Shown piece by piece: positions 34,155 to 43,088 of a stretch of DNA of 64,000 bases. Within the stretch, counting starts at the first letter, position 1; every line of letters begins with the position of its first letter. The position numbers and the translations under genes were made by a program. The stretch is from Sphingobacterium endophyticum. Lineage in GTDB: Bacteria > Bacteroidota > Bacteroidia > Sphingobacteriales > Sphingobacteriaceae. The stretch spans positions 186,001 to 250,000 of the forward strand of contig NZ_SMMI01000006.1 in the NCBI RefSeq assembly GCF_009733535.1, given 5' to 3'. The notes under the pieces were generated by a model. The model saw nothing but the letters and a program-made list of their open reading frames with translations, did not search any database and was not told the origin of the DNA.

Positions 34155-35456
34155 CTTTTCCACCCGACTTGGGGTCTGTTTTCCATTGATTATTCCAATT
34201 GCTCCCGTAGCAATAGCCTCAATGCTGGATTTAATATTATTAATATCCAATGTTTCCACTTCATCATCTACAGTATGATAATATTGATCTTTATCGATCT
34301 GGGAAGTTGAGAATGTATGTGCAGGAACTCCCAATGCTGCCAAGACAGCATTGTCGCTGCGGTAGAATAAGTTTTGAGTAGTGTAAGGGTCTGGGTGGAA
34401 TGTAAATTCAGAGCCTTTCAAATTCTCTTGCATTAATTTGCCCAAATTAGATGCATCGTAACCCGTAATATAAAGACTATTGGGACCAAATTTAGAGTCT
34501 TTGCCAATCATTTCAATATTGATCATGGCTACCACCTTTTCAGGGTCGATATTATTTGAGAAAAATTTAGAACCAAACATACCTATTTCTTCACCGGTGA
34601 AAGCTACGAAAATAAGCGTACGTTCATTATTGTTAAGTTTTTTATAATACCTAGCTAATTCAATCATTGCGGTTGTCCCCGATGCATCGTCATCAGCTCC
34701 ATTTGCAATTGAATCCTGTCCTACGGCCTGAATTATTCCGATATGGTCGTAATGGCAGGAAAAGATTACATATTCATCCGGTTTAGATTTTCCTGGAATG
34801 ATGGCAGCCACATTGAACATTGGGAATTTTGAATTACTTCGAGATTGAGAAACCGTATAAGTATTCGAAATGCCATCAGCAATAACAAAGACTTTTGCAC
34901 CAGCAGAGGGTTTCTTTTGGTCGGTAAAAGTAATGCTTTCTCTATTATAAATTCTTTTGAACCTTGCTAGAAAAGGCGCATGTTTTTTATCTACAAGAAT
35001 AATGGCTTTTGATGTGTCTTTTTGTACGATTTCTCTAAATCTTTGTGAAAAATCATCAGCCTCTGTAATGGTATATTGCTTGAGATCCTGATCCTTTTCG
35101 GTAATAGGAGTATTTAGTTCGCCAATAATAAGGAATTCATCCTCAGGTATTGATTTTTTACCGAATGTTACATTCTGTTCGGATACTTTAGATCGGTCAA
35201 CGATAAAGGATTGTCTAAAATTATCTTCTTTATAAGGTTTAAGACCAATTTGTTTAAACTCATCAGCAATAAAATCAGCAGCTTTTCCGATATCGATTTG
35301 ATTTAAAGCAGACCTACCTCTCATATCGTCTGATGCGAGGGTATTTAATATTCTAGAAATATTTTCAGTACTGGTAATTTGCTTATCCTGAGCGCATGCA
35401 AGATGGAATAGAAGACCAAAGACCAGTAGGGAAAAGAATTGTTTTCTCATGAGCAT
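34143..35456 (-). CDS. M28 family zinc metallopeptidase, exported
   Basis: The 437-residue protein starts with a hydrophobic export signal (MRKQFFSLLVFGLLFHLACAQ). The Cys at the end could be a lipobox, so it may be a lipoprotein. The catalytic domain has the M28 aminopeptidase motifs SCHYDHIG (metal His), GADDDASGTTAMIELARYY (bridging Asp), TGEEIGMFGSKFF (catalytic and metal Glu) and SDNAVLAALGVPAHTF. A protease-associated region lies between the signal and the catalytic part. It probably trims peptides outside the inner membrane. An alternative start ATG lies 6 bp downstream at 35450. Confidence 0.88.
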   Translation of the reverse strand: MLMRKQFFSLLVFGLLFHLACAQDKQITSTENISRILNTLASDDMRGRSALNQIDIGKAADFIADEFKQIGLKPYKEDNFRQSFIVDRSKVSEQNVTFGKKSIPEDEFLIIGELNTPITEKDQDLKQYTITEADDFSQRFREIVQKDTSKAIILVDKKHAPFLARFKRIYNRESITFTDQKKPSAGAKVFVIADGISNTYTVSQSRSNSKFPMFNVAAIIPGKSKPDEYVIFSCHYDHIGIIQAVGQDSIANGADDDASGTTAMIELARYYKKLNNNERTLIFVAFTGEEIGMFGSKFFSNNIDPEKVVAMINIEMIGKDSKFGPNSLYITGYDASNLGKLMQENLKGSEFTFHPDPYTTQNLFYRSDNAVLAALGVPAHTFSTSQIDKDQYYHTVDDEVETLDINNIKSSIEAIATGAIGIINGKQTPSRVEKLRD

Positions 35457-35519
35457 AATGTTTGCGATGAAAATACAAAAATTCTAAACGAATGGCAGGC
35501 TGTTTGATTGTAAAATATT

Positions 35520-35527
35520 TATATTTG
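35520..35527 (+). promoter_or_regulatory. -7 promoter element for the rhodanese gene
   Basis: TATATTTG fits TAnnTTTG exactly, 14 bp before the rhodanese ATG. Confidence 0.5.
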
Positions 35528-35541
35528 ATAAAAAGCCCACT

Positions 35542-35856
35542 ATGAAAGAAATTAGCGTTCAAGAGTTAAAGGACATGATGGATCATAATGTCGAGTTTCA
35601 ATTAATCGACGTTCGTGAACCTTTTGAATATGAAGTATCTAATCTTAATGGAGTAAATATTCCATTATCAGGAGTTGTTATCGAGTCGGATAAGATTTCA
35701 AAGGACATTCCCGTAGTAATTCATTGTCGTTCCGGAAAGCGTAGTGCTCAAGCAGTTATGCTATTAGAGCAGGAAGGATTTACGAATTTATCGAACCTTC
35801 AAGGCGGAATTTTAGCTTGGAAAGAAGAGTTTGATCCAGAAATGGATGTTTATTAA
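35542..35856 (+). CDS. single-domain rhodanese-like protein
   Basis: The 104-residue cytosolic protein is a single rhodanese domain. It has IDVREPFEYEVSNLNGVNIPL near residues 23-44 and the active-site loop VIHCRSGKRSAQA near 60, with the catalytic cysteine and a six-residue loop of the sulfurtransferase type. Small rhodaneses carry sulfane sulfur or detoxify cyanide or thiosulfate. It is monocistronic, flanked upstream by a promoter element and downstream by a strong terminator. Confidence 0.92.
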   Translation: MKEISVQELKDMMDHNVEFQLIDVREPFEYEVSNLNGVNIPLSGVVIESDKISKDIPVVIHCRSGKRSAQAVMLLEQEGFTNLSNLQGGILAWKEEFDPEMDVY

Positions 35857-35872
35857 GAAACAGTAAATCAAT

Positions 35873-35905
35873 AAAAAGCTCAAGAATGTCTTGAGCTTTT
35901 TATTT
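35873..35905 (+). terminator. rhodanese gene terminator
   Basis: A perfect 13-bp stem AAAAAGCTCAAGA (35873-35885) / TCTTGAGCTTTTT (35889-35901) with loop ATG. Confidence 0.9.
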
Positions 35906-36055
35906 TTAGGGCATTTTTTTGCTTAAATGCTAATCATTAGGGGTTCTCATTATAATTTGTGAAATAATTATGTTTTTATCGGTTTGTGCATTATTAAAAT
36001 GATAAAAGAACTAACTTTATAGTATTGTACCAAGCGTAAACAAAAACATAATTTT

Positions 36056-37480
36056 ATGTCAAATCCATCCAACACAACTTACAGCTTCTTTCAGGGAGTG
36101 GGTCGTAATTTTGACAAAGCGGCCAAGTTCACTAAATTCTCATCTGGCATCTTAGAACAGATCAAGGCATGTAATTCAATTTTGAGGGTAAAATTTCCTG
36201 TAAAAATTGGAGACAATGTTGAAGTAATCGAAGCTTATCGGGTTCAGCATTCACACCATAAACTACCATGTAAAGGTGGTATTCGTTTTAGTATGGAGGT
36301 TGATCAGGATGAAGTGATGGCCTTGGCGTCTTTAATGACCTATAAATGTGCGATAGTGAATGTTCCCTTTGGAGGAGCCAAAGGAGGGATAAAAATCGAT
36401 AGCAAGAAATATTCAGAATATGACTTGGAAAAGATTACCCGTCGTTATACCACAGAATTGGTAAAGAAAAATTTTATAGGCCCAGGAACAGATGTACCAG
36501 CCCCCGATTATGGTACAGGTGCAAGAGAAATGAGCTGGATTGTGGATACTTATACCACCTTAAACCCTAATGAGATTAATGCACAAGCCTGTGTAACAGG
36601 AAAACCTGTATCGCAAGGCGGAGTAAGAGGGCGAGCTGAAGCAACCGGATTAGGTGTTTTCTTTGGGACTCGGGAAGCTTGTAAAAATGAAGAAGACATG
36701 GAAAGGCTAGGTCTGACGACTGGTGTTGAAGGGAAAAAGGTTATAGTGCAAGGATTGGGGAATGTTGGCTATCATGCTGCCAAATACTTTCAAGAAGCTG
36801 GATCTATTTTAGTTGGACTGATTGAATATGAAGGAGCCATCTATAATGAAAACGGTTTGGATTTGGAGGAAGTTGTTGCGCACCGGAAAACAACGGGTTC
36901 GATTTTAAATTTTCCTGGATCGACGAGTATTCAAGAGTCTGCAAAAGGATTGGAGTATCCCTGCGATATATTAATTCCAGCAGCTTTAGAATCCGTAATT
37001 AACGGGGATAATGCGGAACGTATTCAGGCACAAATCATAGGTGAAGCGGCCAATGGCCCATTAACACCTGAGGCGGATGAGGTCTTTAATCGAAAGGGAA
37101 AATTAGTCATTCCAGATATTTATCTGAATGCTGGAGGAGTTACTGTGTCATATTTTGAATGGTTAAAGAATTTAAGTCATGTTCGGTATGGCCGTTTGGA
37201 GAAAAGATTCAGTGAAAATATGTATGCTGAGATCTTGAATATCATTGAATCGATGACCAATCAAAAGGTTACCAAATTAGAGCGCAAGATAATTTTAAGG
37301 GGCCCTGATGAAGTAGATTTAGTTTATTCTGGATTAGAAGATACGATGATCGGTTCTTACCAAGAAATTCATCAAATCTGGAAAAACATGGAAGGCGTTG
37401 AGGATCTTCGAACTGCGGCATTTATATGTGCAATCAATAAGGTTGGAGAATCATACAAAGAATTGGGAATTTTCCCATAG
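36056..37480 (+). CDS. Glu/Leu/Phe/Val dehydrogenase family protein, probably glutamate dehydrogenase
   Basis: The 474-residue NAD(P)-dependent amino acid dehydrogenase has the substrate-binding PCKGGIRFSMEVDQDEVMAL and the active-site VPFGGAKGGI motif near residue 105. A GPGTDVPAPDYGTG loop follows near 142, and a Rossmann nucleotide-binding GLGNVGYHAAKYF near 235. Length and motifs fit glutamate dehydrogenase, but leucine/phenylalanine dehydrogenases share the fold and the substrate is not certain. It is separated from the rhodanese gene by 199 bp of AT-rich sequence. Confidence 0.88.
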   Translation: MSNPSNTTYSFFQGVGRNFDKAAKFTKFSSGILEQIKACNSILRVKFPVKIGDNVEVIEAYRVQHSHHKLPCKGGIRFSMEVDQDEVMALASLMTYKCAIVNVPFGGAKGGIKIDSKKYSEYDLEKITRRYTTELVKKNFIGPGTDVPAPDYGTGAREMSWIVDTYTTLNPNEINAQACVTGKPVSQGGVRGRAEATGLGVFFGTREACKNEEDMERLGLTTGVEGKKVIVQGLGNVGYHAAKYFQEAGSILVGLIEYEGAIYNENGLDLEEVVAHRKTTGSILNFPGSTSIQESAKGLEYPCDILIPAALESVINGDNAERIQAQIIGEAANGPLTPEADEVFNRKGKLVIPDIYLNAGGVTVSYFEWLKNLSHVRYGRLEKRFSENMYAEILNIIESMTNQKVTKLERKIILRGPDEVDLVYSGLEDTMIGSYQEIHQIWKNMEGVEDLRTAAFICAINKVGESYKELGIFP

Positions 37481-37501
37481 ACAATAGAGGGATTTTATCC
37501 T

Positions 37502-37509
37502 TAACTTTG
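37502..37509 (+). promoter_or_regulatory. -7-like element 4 bp before a small membrane gene
   Basis: TAACTTTG matches TAnnTTTG exactly and ends 4 bp before the ATG at 37514, which would give a leaderless transcript. No -33 element is evident. Confidence 0.35.
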
Positions 37510-37513
37510 TTCT

Positions 37514-37819
37514 ATGAATAAATTATTTCACCAGACTAAACAGGCATTTCTATTTAGTCTGGTTTTTTATATCCTCTCCATCCTGCTGTTTATCCTCAGA
37601 GTTTGGTTTGCTCCTATCCTATTGAGTATTTCTGGCCTTCTATCTTTGGTCTGGGTTATCATGGTTTTGTTGGAAATTATTAAATCTCCCAGAATTTCGG
37701 ATTTGGAAAGATTATTAATGGTTTTATTCGTGATAATGGGAAATATTTTAGCGGGAATAGTGTATTTTTATTTCCTGCGGGAACGCGTTACGGGTTACAA
37801 AGTAATTAAGAAGAAATGA
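37514..37819 (+). CDS. small membrane protein, unknown function
   Basis: The 101-residue protein has three hydrophobic segments (about residues 10-28, 33-55 and 66-88), with a basic C-terminus ending in KKK. It looks like an inner-membrane protein with no recognised domain; the size and pattern resemble many small Bacteroidota membrane proteins. Its end overlaps the start of the next membrane gene by 4 bp (ATGA), so the two are a coupled pair. Confidence 0.7.
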   Translation: MNKLFHQTKQAFLFSLVFYILSILLFILRVWFAPILLSISGLLSLVWVIMVLLEIIKSPRISDLERLLMVLFVIMGNILAGIVYFYFLRERVTGYKVIKKK

Positions 37820-38064
37820 CGAAGAAGTTTATATTGAATTTATTGCTCAATCTAGGGATTGTGTTTTTGGTATTGAGTGCTTGGGCAGGTTATAATAGTG
37901 GTCAAATGCTTTATTTGGGTATTTCCATTGCCTTATTGGTTGTATTGATCTATTTGAAAGTTGTTTTGTTAAAACAGGTTAATAGAGATGTGCGGTTGAA
38001 GCAAGAGGAAAAGGCAAGGTTGGCACAGCAAGAAATGAAACAAAAGAAAAGGGCTAAAAAATAG
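37816..38064 (+). CDS. small membrane protein with basic C-terminal tail
   Basis: The 82-residue protein has two hydrophobic segments (about residues 5-24 and 31-50). A long positively charged cytoplasmic tail follows (LKQEEKARLAQQEMKQKKRAKK-like). No domain is recognised. The start overlaps the preceding membrane gene by 4 bp. It ends in the terminator between it and the convergent gcvT gene. Confidence 0.68.
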   Translation: MTKKFILNLLLNLGIVFLVLSAWAGYNSGQMLYLGISIALLVVLIYLKVVLLKQVNRDVRLKQEEKARLAQQEMKQKKRAKK

Positions 38065-38080
38065 CCCTTTATTATTTTTA
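38048..38080. terminator. bidirectional terminator between small membrane gene and gcvT
   Basis: AAAGGGCTA (38048-38056) pairs with TAGCCCTTT (38062-38070) around a poly-A loop. The stop codon of the plus-strand gene lies in the stem. T residues follow. Confidence 0.78.
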
Positions 38081-38089
38081 AAGATTTGA

Positions 38090-39169
38090 TTACTTAACAA
38101 AAGGAGGTTTTCTAACCACAGCTTTAATTGGCTGATTACGGATTGAAATAAAGATTTCGGTACCATCTTTAGCAAAAGCGGTATCCACATAACCTAAACC
38201 GATTGATTTTTTAAGGGACGAGGACTGCGTACCAGAGGTAACACGACCAATTTTGTTTCCATCAGCATCATGGATTTCATAATCATGACGAGGTATACCT
38301 CTAGCAATCATTTCGAATCCAACTAATTTTTGGGAAACACCTTTTTCTTTTTCAGCTTTAAGATTATCAGCGTTTACAAAGTCTTTTGTAAATTTAGTAA
38401 CCCAACCTAATCCAGCTGCTAAAGGAGAAGTATTATCATCTATGTCATTTCCGTATAGACAGAAACCCATCTCAAGGCGTAGCGTATCTCTAGCACCTAA
38501 TCCAATAGGTTTGATTCCATAAGGATTTCCTGCTTCCATAATAGCATTCCAAACTTTTTCAGCGTTTTCATTAGCAACGTAGATTTCAAATCCACCAGCC
38601 CCTGTATATCCAGTTGCAGAAACTAATACATTATCAACGCCGGCGAACGTACCTTTTTGGAAGGAATAGTATTCCATAGGAGCAAGTTCTATATCGGTTA
38701 ATCCTTGAAGTGCGTCAGCAGCTTTAGGTCCTTGAACGGCAAATAAAGAGGTTTCATCGGAAATGTCTTTCATTTCAACATGATCTGTATTGAATTTGCT
38801 AATCCAATTCCAATCTTTCTCAATATTAGAAGCATTCACAACAAGTAAATAGGTTGTGTCATCAATTTTATAGGTTAAAAAGTCATCGACAATACCACCA
38901 TTTTCATTAGGTAAGTATCCGTATTGAACTTTACCATCATAAAGTTTAGATGCATCGTTAGAAGATACTTTTTGGATAAGGTCAAGGGCTTTCTCGCCTT
39001 TTAAGATAAACTCGCCCATGTGGGATACATCGAACATACCAACCGCAGTACGAACGGTTTCATGTTCATCGTTGATACCCGAATATTGAACAGGCATATT
39101 AAATCCGGCGAAAGGAACCATTTTCGCTCCTAATGCAATATGAACGTTTGATAACGCAGTATTTTTCAT
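38090..39169 (-). CDS. gcvT: glycine cleavage system aminomethyltransferase GcvT
   Basis: GcvT (T-protein) moves the methylene group from the H-protein aminomethyl arm to tetrahydrofolate and frees ammonia. The 359-residue protein has [20 protein letters not shown], the [10 protein letters not shown] segment near residue 43, [16 protein letters not shown] near 185 and [20 protein letters not shown] near 224, then a C-terminal OB-like domain. gcvP is 12 kb away and gcvH is not in the window, so the system is not an operon here. A -7 element lies just upstream. Confidence 0.95.
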   Translation of the reverse strand: MKNTALSNVHIALGAKMVPFAGFNMPVQYSGINDEHETVRTAVGMFDVSHMGEFILKGEKALDLIQKVSSNDASKLYDGKVQYGYLPNENGGIVDDFLTYKIDDTTYLLVVNASNIEKDWNWISKFNTDHVEMKDISDETSLFAVQGPKAADALQGLTDIELAPMEYYSFQKGTFAGVDNVLVSATGYTGAGGFEIYVANENAEKVWNAIMEAGNPYGIKPIGLGARDTLRLEMGFCLYGNDIDDNTSPLAAGLGWVTKFTKDFVNADNLKAEKEKGVSQKLVGFEMIARGIPRHDYEIHDADGNKIGRVTSGTQSSSLKKSIGLGYVDTAFAKDGTEIFISIRNQPIKAVVRKPPFVK

Positions 39170-39195
39170 ATTATTTCAATGAGTTTTAGTTCCTG

Positions 39196-39203
39196 CAAAA
39201 ATA
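39196..39203 (-). promoter_or_regulatory. -7 promoter element for gcvT
   Basis: CAAAAATA on the plus strand is TATTTTTG on the minus strand, an exact TAnnTTTG match. It ends 26 bp before the gcvT start. Confidence 0.5.
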
Positions 39204-39219
39204 GGAAATTTACTTTAGA

Positions 39220-39915
39220 TTAACGGACATCAGAACCCTGTAGTCCCAAAATCTCTAGTGCTCTTTGGAACTCCGGTTGAACATTGGCTTGAATAAGGAT
39301 GTTTTCTTTCGTTTTAGGATGTTGGAATTCTAAGGACTTGGCGTGAAGCAACATGGTATCATGCTGAAAAGTTTCCTTCCAGAGTTTATTTTGTTTGTTG
39401 CAACCATGAGGTCTATCCCCTATTATCGGATGGAAAATATGGGCGAAATGCTTTCTGATTTGATGCATTCTGCCGGTTTGGGGCTTTGCCAGCACCAATG
39501 AATAGCGAGAAGTTGGAAAATTTCCGAAAGGCAAATCAATCTCTGTTAGAGCTAGGGTTGTATAATTTGTTAAAGCATCCTGTATTGTTCCATTCTCCTT
39601 CTTTAAGGGATAATCAATTGTCCCATCGGGTATGGTATGGCCTCTGAGGACAGCTAAATATTCTTTTTTGATTAGATTTTGGGAGAATGCAGTTTGAATG
39701 CCGCTGTCCATTTCCTTGTTTAATGAAAATAGAAGGACGCCGGCCGTTTTTCTGTCTAATCGGTGAGCTGGAAATACGGTTTTCCCAATTTGATCTCGAA
39801 GAATTTGAAGGGCGAATTCGGAAGTGTCGGCGGCAATAGATGATCGATGAACGAGTAAGCCGTGAGGTTTGTTGATTGCAATTAATTCCTCATCCTCGAA
39901 TAGAATTTCAAGCAT
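39220..39915 (-). CDS. truC: tRNA pseudouridine synthase TruC-like (RluA family)
   Basis: The 231-residue protein matches TruC, which makes pseudouridine 65 in some tRNAs. Shared segments with E. coli TruC are MLEILFEDEELIAINKPHGL, LVHRSS and AHRLDRKTAGVLLFSL (with the catalytic Asp of HRLDR). TSRYSLVLAKPQTGRMHQIRKH and HPIIGDRPHG follow. There is no S4 domain, as in TruC. Its start codon overlaps the stop of the DUF4359 gene by one base, so they are cotranscribed. The target RNA could differ in this phylum. Confidence 0.88.
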   Translation of the reverse strand: MLEILFEDEELIAINKPHGLLVHRSSIAADTSEFALQILRDQIGKTVFPAHRLDRKTAGVLLFSLNKEMDSGIQTAFSQNLIKKEYLAVLRGHTIPDGTIDYPLKKENGTIQDALTNYTTLALTEIDLPFGNFPTSRYSLVLAKPQTGRMHQIRKHFAHIFHPIIGDRPHGCNKQNKLWKETFQHDTMLLHAKSLEFQHPKTKENILIQANVQPEFQRALEILGLQGSDVR

Positions 39916-40283
39916 TATTGTTTCTTTAAGGCATCCATCAACAATCCGGCCTTTTCGTCAATCTTGGAACTAATCCATACTTGACCAAATGCTCCTCCCC
40001 CAATAACTAGCTTTTCGCTATTCCAATTTATTTTTGTCAATGAAAAAAGATAGTAGTTTTCAGTATATGTATAGTTGTTAATGAATTCCTTTACCACTTG
40101 ATCACCAAAAAGCATCATACCAAAGTCAACGGCGTCTTTGTGTTCATAAGCCAGTTGTTTCTTTAGGATTTCTTTTGCTTTTAAGGTTAGTTTCTCGTTC
40201 ATCTTTTCTTTTGAGGGGTTTGTAAAAACCGCTGTTAGCATGATAACGACACCTAATAATGCAAAAATTCTAGTTTTACTCAT
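39915..40283 (-). CDS. DUF4359 family exported or anchored protein
   Basis: The 122-residue protein has an N-terminal hydrophobic segment (IFALLGVVIMLTAVFTNP, about residues 5-23) followed by the TNPSKEKMNEKL motif. It ends with a YYLFSLTKINWNSEKLVIGG segment of the DUF4359 type. It is probably membrane-anchored with the soluble part outside. Function is unknown. It shares one base with truC. A -7 element 5 bp upstream suggests a near-leaderless message. Confidence 0.72.
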   Translation of the reverse strand: MSKTRIFALLGVVIMLTAVFTNPSKEKMNEKLTLKAKEILKKQLAYEHKDAVDFGMMLFGDQVVKEFINNYTYTENYYLFSLTKINWNSEKLVIGGGAFGQVWISSKIDEKAGLLMDALKKQ

Positions 40284-40288
40284 GGAAA

Positions 40289-40296
40289 CAAAAGTA
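40289..40296 (-). promoter_or_regulatory. -7 promoter element 5 bp before DUF4359 gene start
   Basis: CAAAAGTA on the plus strand is TACTTTTG on the minus strand, an exact TAnnTTTG match. It ends 5 bp before the ATG at 40283. Confidence 0.45.
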
Positions 40297-40317
40297 GTAT
40301 AAATAAGTCAGTTCGTT

Positions 40318-40797
40318 CTAAAACATTAATCCAAACAGCCAAACAGTAAAGGCATACATTGCATAAATAAATAATACGATGATTATAAAGAGAATGATGC
40401 CAAGGGTGATTAGGATTCTTTTTGCACTACCTTGATGCTTATTGTCGTAGTAATGTTCCTGAAGGAGATTGATGTTTTTCTCATTTGCTTTATTAAAGAA
40501 GTCGAAGATATTTCCAAACAGAGGAATTGAACCAAGAATTGCATCCCAAGTAACATTAAGCAACATTTTTACAGCTACTTTGCTACTGGCTCCATTTCTA
40601 ATCATAACAGAAACCAATACGAGCGAAATAATAAAAGTTGCAATTTGACCAGCAAAAGGGATAAAGTTAAGGATTGGGTCTAATCCAAAGCGGAAATTAC
40701 CAATGCGGAAACGACTATCCATTAATACGGATAGTCGTTTAACCCATTTAAAATCTTTATCTATCTTTTCTAAATTATAAGAAGTGTTCTTAATCAT
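40318..40797 (-). CDS. DUF4112 membrane protein
   Basis: The 159-residue protein fits DUF4112. It has LSVLMDSRFRIGNFRFGLDP and LNFIPFAGQIATFIISLVLV in the N-terminal half, then WDAILGSIPLFGNIFDFFNKANEKN. Two or three membrane segments are predicted, plus a last one near the C-terminus (IILFIIIVLFIYAMYAF). Function is unknown. It lies 2 bp after the SIMPL gene on the same strand and is probably cotranscribed with it. Confidence 0.85.
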   Translation of the reverse strand: MIKNTSYNLEKIDKDFKWVKRLSVLMDSRFRIGNFRFGLDPILNFIPFAGQIATFIISLVLVSVMIRNGASSKVAVKMLLNVTWDAILGSIPLFGNIFDFFNKANEKNINLLQEHYYDNKHQGSAKRILITLGIILFIIIVLFIYAMYAFTVWLFGLMF

Positions 40798-40799
40798 TA

Positions 40800-41513
40800 T
40801 TATTTTAATTCGAAAACTGCATCAATATTGCAGGTTAATTTTATAGGACGAACTTCAAGGTTTAGGCCTTCATCTCCAGAATCCATCAAAATAGCTTCGG
40901 CTTTCATGGTGTAAGCCCTTGGTTGAGGTATGATATCATTCCAATTGAAAGAGCTATTATCATTGATTGCAATGACCTTTCCAACGTTTTCAGCATCTGC
41001 TGCAGCAAGGATTTCAGCATTTGATCTTGCATCCCGAACCGCTAAGGTTTTAAGTTCTTTATCAATTTCTTTCTTTTGAGAGTGATCGTATCCCATAATA
41101 TCGGTGCTCTGTAATCCTTTAGCATCCAGCTCATCAAGCAAAGTATTTAGGTTTTTCAAGTTTGAAACTTTGATTCTATATTGCCTAGCTTGCAGAAGTT
41201 CATTGTTTTTCTTTTTTGCTTCAGGATTATAGCTATAGATGTTTCGAATGGTTAAATCTTCTTTCTTAACACCATTTTTAATTGCGGCATCATAAAGTTG
41301 TTTTTCTAGTTGATCGATAGCTACTTTTTTCTTGGTATTGCCATCCAGATAATATTCTTTTAAAGAAATAGAAAGATAAACGATGTCAGGTGTTATTTCT
41401 TTTTCAGCATACCCACGAGTAGCGACTCTCCTAGTGTTTTCCATAATTGTCGATTGTGCATTTAGGGACGTAAACAGTCCGATAAAAGCAATTAGTGTAA
41501 ATAGTTTTTTCAT
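40800..41513 (-). CDS. SIMPL domain (DUF541) periplasmic protein
   Basis: The 237-residue protein has a signal peptide (MKKLFTLIAFIGLFTSLNAQ) and a SIMPL/DUF541 domain from about residue 27 to the end. Typical features are RRVATRGYAEKEITPDIVYL near the start, then GVKKEDLTIRNIYSYNP, the YRIKVSNLKNLNTLLDEL region, and LAVRDARSNAEILAAA near residue 155. SIMPL proteins form oligomeric rings in the periplasm; their physiological role is unclear, and stress links have been suggested. It is followed by the DUF4112 gene. Confidence 0.88.
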   Translation of the reverse strand: MKKLFTLIAFIGLFTSLNAQSTIMENTRRVATRGYAEKEITPDIVYLSISLKEYYLDGNTKKKVAIDQLEKQLYDAAIKNGVKKEDLTIRNIYSYNPEAKKKNNELLQARQYRIKVSNLKNLNTLLDELDAKGLQSTDIMGYDHSQKKEIDKELKTLAVRDARSNAEILAAADAENVGKVIAINDNSSFNWNDIIPQPRAYTMKAEAILMDSGDEGLNLEVRPIKLTCNIDAVFELK

Positions 41514-41672
41514 TTGCGTTTAAATAAATTGTAATTGACAAAAACCTTTCCAAATTCTTTGGATGAAATTTTAGACGCTAAAAAATTGAAAATGTTTAGT
41601 ACATTTAACGATTAAATTTAATTGGTATTCAAAAAATAATGATACCTTTAAAAAAAAACAATAGTAATTATT

Positions 41673-41864
41673 ATGCAAGAAGGAGTAGTAAAATTCTTTA
41701 ATGAAGCCAAAGGTTTCGGCTTCATCATTCCAAATTCGGGCGAGAGTGAAATCTTTGTTCACGTATCTGGATTAGTAGACAAGGTTCGTGAAAACGACCA
41801 TGTTTCTTACGAAGTACAACAAGGTCGTAAGGGACTAAACGCGGTAAATGTAAAGCTTATCTAA
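41673..41864 (+). CDS. cold-shock protein, CspA family
   Basis: The 63-residue protein is a single OB-fold cold-shock domain. It has VKFFNEAKGFGFI (RNP-1, KGFGFI) at residues 6-18 and EIFVHVSGL (RNP-2) at residues 26-34. It binds single-stranded RNA and DNA as an RNA chaperone. The sequence is slightly shorter than typical CspA (67-70). It is monocistronic, with an AT-rich 5' region of about 150 bp and a terminator downstream. Confidence 0.93.
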   Translation: MQEGVVKFFNEAKGFGFIIPNSGESEIFVHVSGLVDKVRENDHVSYEVQQGRKGLNAVNVKLI

Positions 41865-41894
41865 AAATTAGATTCAATATATATTTATTGTGGA

Positions 41895-41926
41895 AACCCG
41901 TTGAAAACAAAACTCAGCGGGTTTTT
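41895..41926 (+). terminator. cold-shock gene terminator
   Basis: AACCCGTTGA (41895-41904) pairs with TCAGCGGGTT (41914-41923), with one G-T wobble, followed by T residues. It abuts the 3' end of the convergent recO. Confidence 0.82.
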
Positions 41927-41933
41927 TCATGGC

Positions 41934-42653
41934 TTAATTTCCGAAAATCTCTTCCAAAATATAGAGAGAATTTACCTCTCCAAAGTTCTCAGTATGAAGG
42001 CGATAATAATCTATTAATTTTTGGAGTAAATAGGTTCTATCCGGCTTATTCAGTTTTATTTTGTTACAATTGCTGAAGCTAGTTTGCAATATTTCACGGA
42101 GATATGAACTATATGGTTCCTGGAGGACGTGGAAATGGGCTGGGAGGTTGTTTGAGAACTGTCCTTCCATCAAATCAAAATAAGGCAGGTTGCTAATGAT
42201 GGGTTTAAATCCTAAGTAATGACTTAGTTTTGCCAAGAAGACCAGGTGATAGTTAGCGAGTCCATCATCGGTTTCGTCGAGCCAAATAATTGCATTTTCC
42301 AGGAATTGAAAAAGTTGAGGTTCTGGATGCTGGTGTCTTAGGACTTTATATAGCACCTCATTTAAAAACATGGCGATTGAACTCTTTACAATGTTTAGGG
42401 GTATGCTTTTTAAAGGTGGAATCTGATGGGCTTCCTTAATACGCTGGAGGTTATTGTTTTCCTTATTGTACACAACCATTTCGAGAATATGGAAGGGTTG
42501 CAACATATTGTAGTTAATTTTTGCTTTGGGTTTCTTTGCTCCATTAATTAAATAAGACTGCAAGCCGAGTGTTTCGGTATAGATTTGTGCGACGACACTG
42601 CTTTCTGAGTAATTAGTTACCCTAAGCGTGATACCTTTTGTTTGTTGAAGCAT
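41934..42653 (-). CDS. recO: DNA repair protein RecO
   Basis: RecO helps RecR load RecA on SSB-coated single-stranded DNA. The 239-residue length is normal. The N-terminal OB-fold begins MLQQTKGITLRVTNYSESSV and includes SYLINGAKKPKAKINYNMLQ-like residues (about 30-50), a family signature. The C-terminal helical part is present. A canonical zinc-finger Cys set is not obvious, as in several Bacteroidota RecO proteins. It lies 10 bp after a small membrane-protein gene on the same strand. Confidence 0.9.
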   Translation of the reverse strand: MLQQTKGITLRVTNYSESSVVAQIYTETLGLQSYLINGAKKPKAKINYNMLQPFHILEMVVYNKENNNLQRIKEAHQIPPLKSIPLNIVKSSIAMFLNEVLYKVLRHQHPEPQLFQFLENAIIWLDETDDGLANYHLVFLAKLSHYLGFKPIISNLPYFDLMEGQFSNNLPAHFHVLQEPYSSYLREILQTSFSNCNKIKLNKPDRTYLLQKLIDYYRLHTENFGEVNSLYILEEIFGN

Positions 42654-42663
42654 TGACTATCCT

Positions 42664-42885
42664 CTATTTTTTCTTTTCATTGCGCTGATCGATAATGCTA
42701 TTTCGGTCAATTTTCCGAAATATTCGATAGATAAGCGTTAAGAATCCGAATCCAAAGAAAACAACGCCTGCAATTAAGAGAGGTTTATACCAAAAATGGT
42801 CAGTTTGCATTAAATTGATGCCGTAATAAAGGCATATTATCCCAATGGCTAAAAAGGCGATCCCTCTAATTAAATATTTGTTCAT
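42664..42885 (-). CDS. small two-TM membrane protein, unknown function
   Basis: The 73-residue protein has two hydrophobic segments (about residues 5-23 and 33-57) and a basic C-terminal tail. It has no recognised domain. It precedes recO by 10 bp on the same strand and may be cotranscribed with it. The N-terminus MNKYLIRGIAFLAIG looks like an uncleaved membrane anchor. Confidence 0.68.
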   Translation of the reverse strand: MNKYLIRGIAFLAIGIICLYYGINLMQTDHFWYKPLLIAGVVFFGFGFLTLIYRIFRKIDRNSIIDQRNEKKK

Positions 42886-43088
42886 TGTGAATTGTTGAAA
42901 ACTATTGTCCGGCAGCTTTAAAATAATAGTGCAAAATACAGTAATTTTGTTGAATCAGACTCCTTTCTGCGATTATTTTAAAATAATTCGAGAATTATTG
43001 TTGTATTTCCCAAAAGAAATATAGATATTTGCACACTCGTTTCTAAGGGACGATAATTGAATAAAGACAACAATAAAAATCGAATATC

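Noticed and set aside
41888-42076. 62-residue plus-strand frame across the recO 3' end
   Set aside because: It runs through the cold-shock terminator and opposite recO, with no gene-like features.
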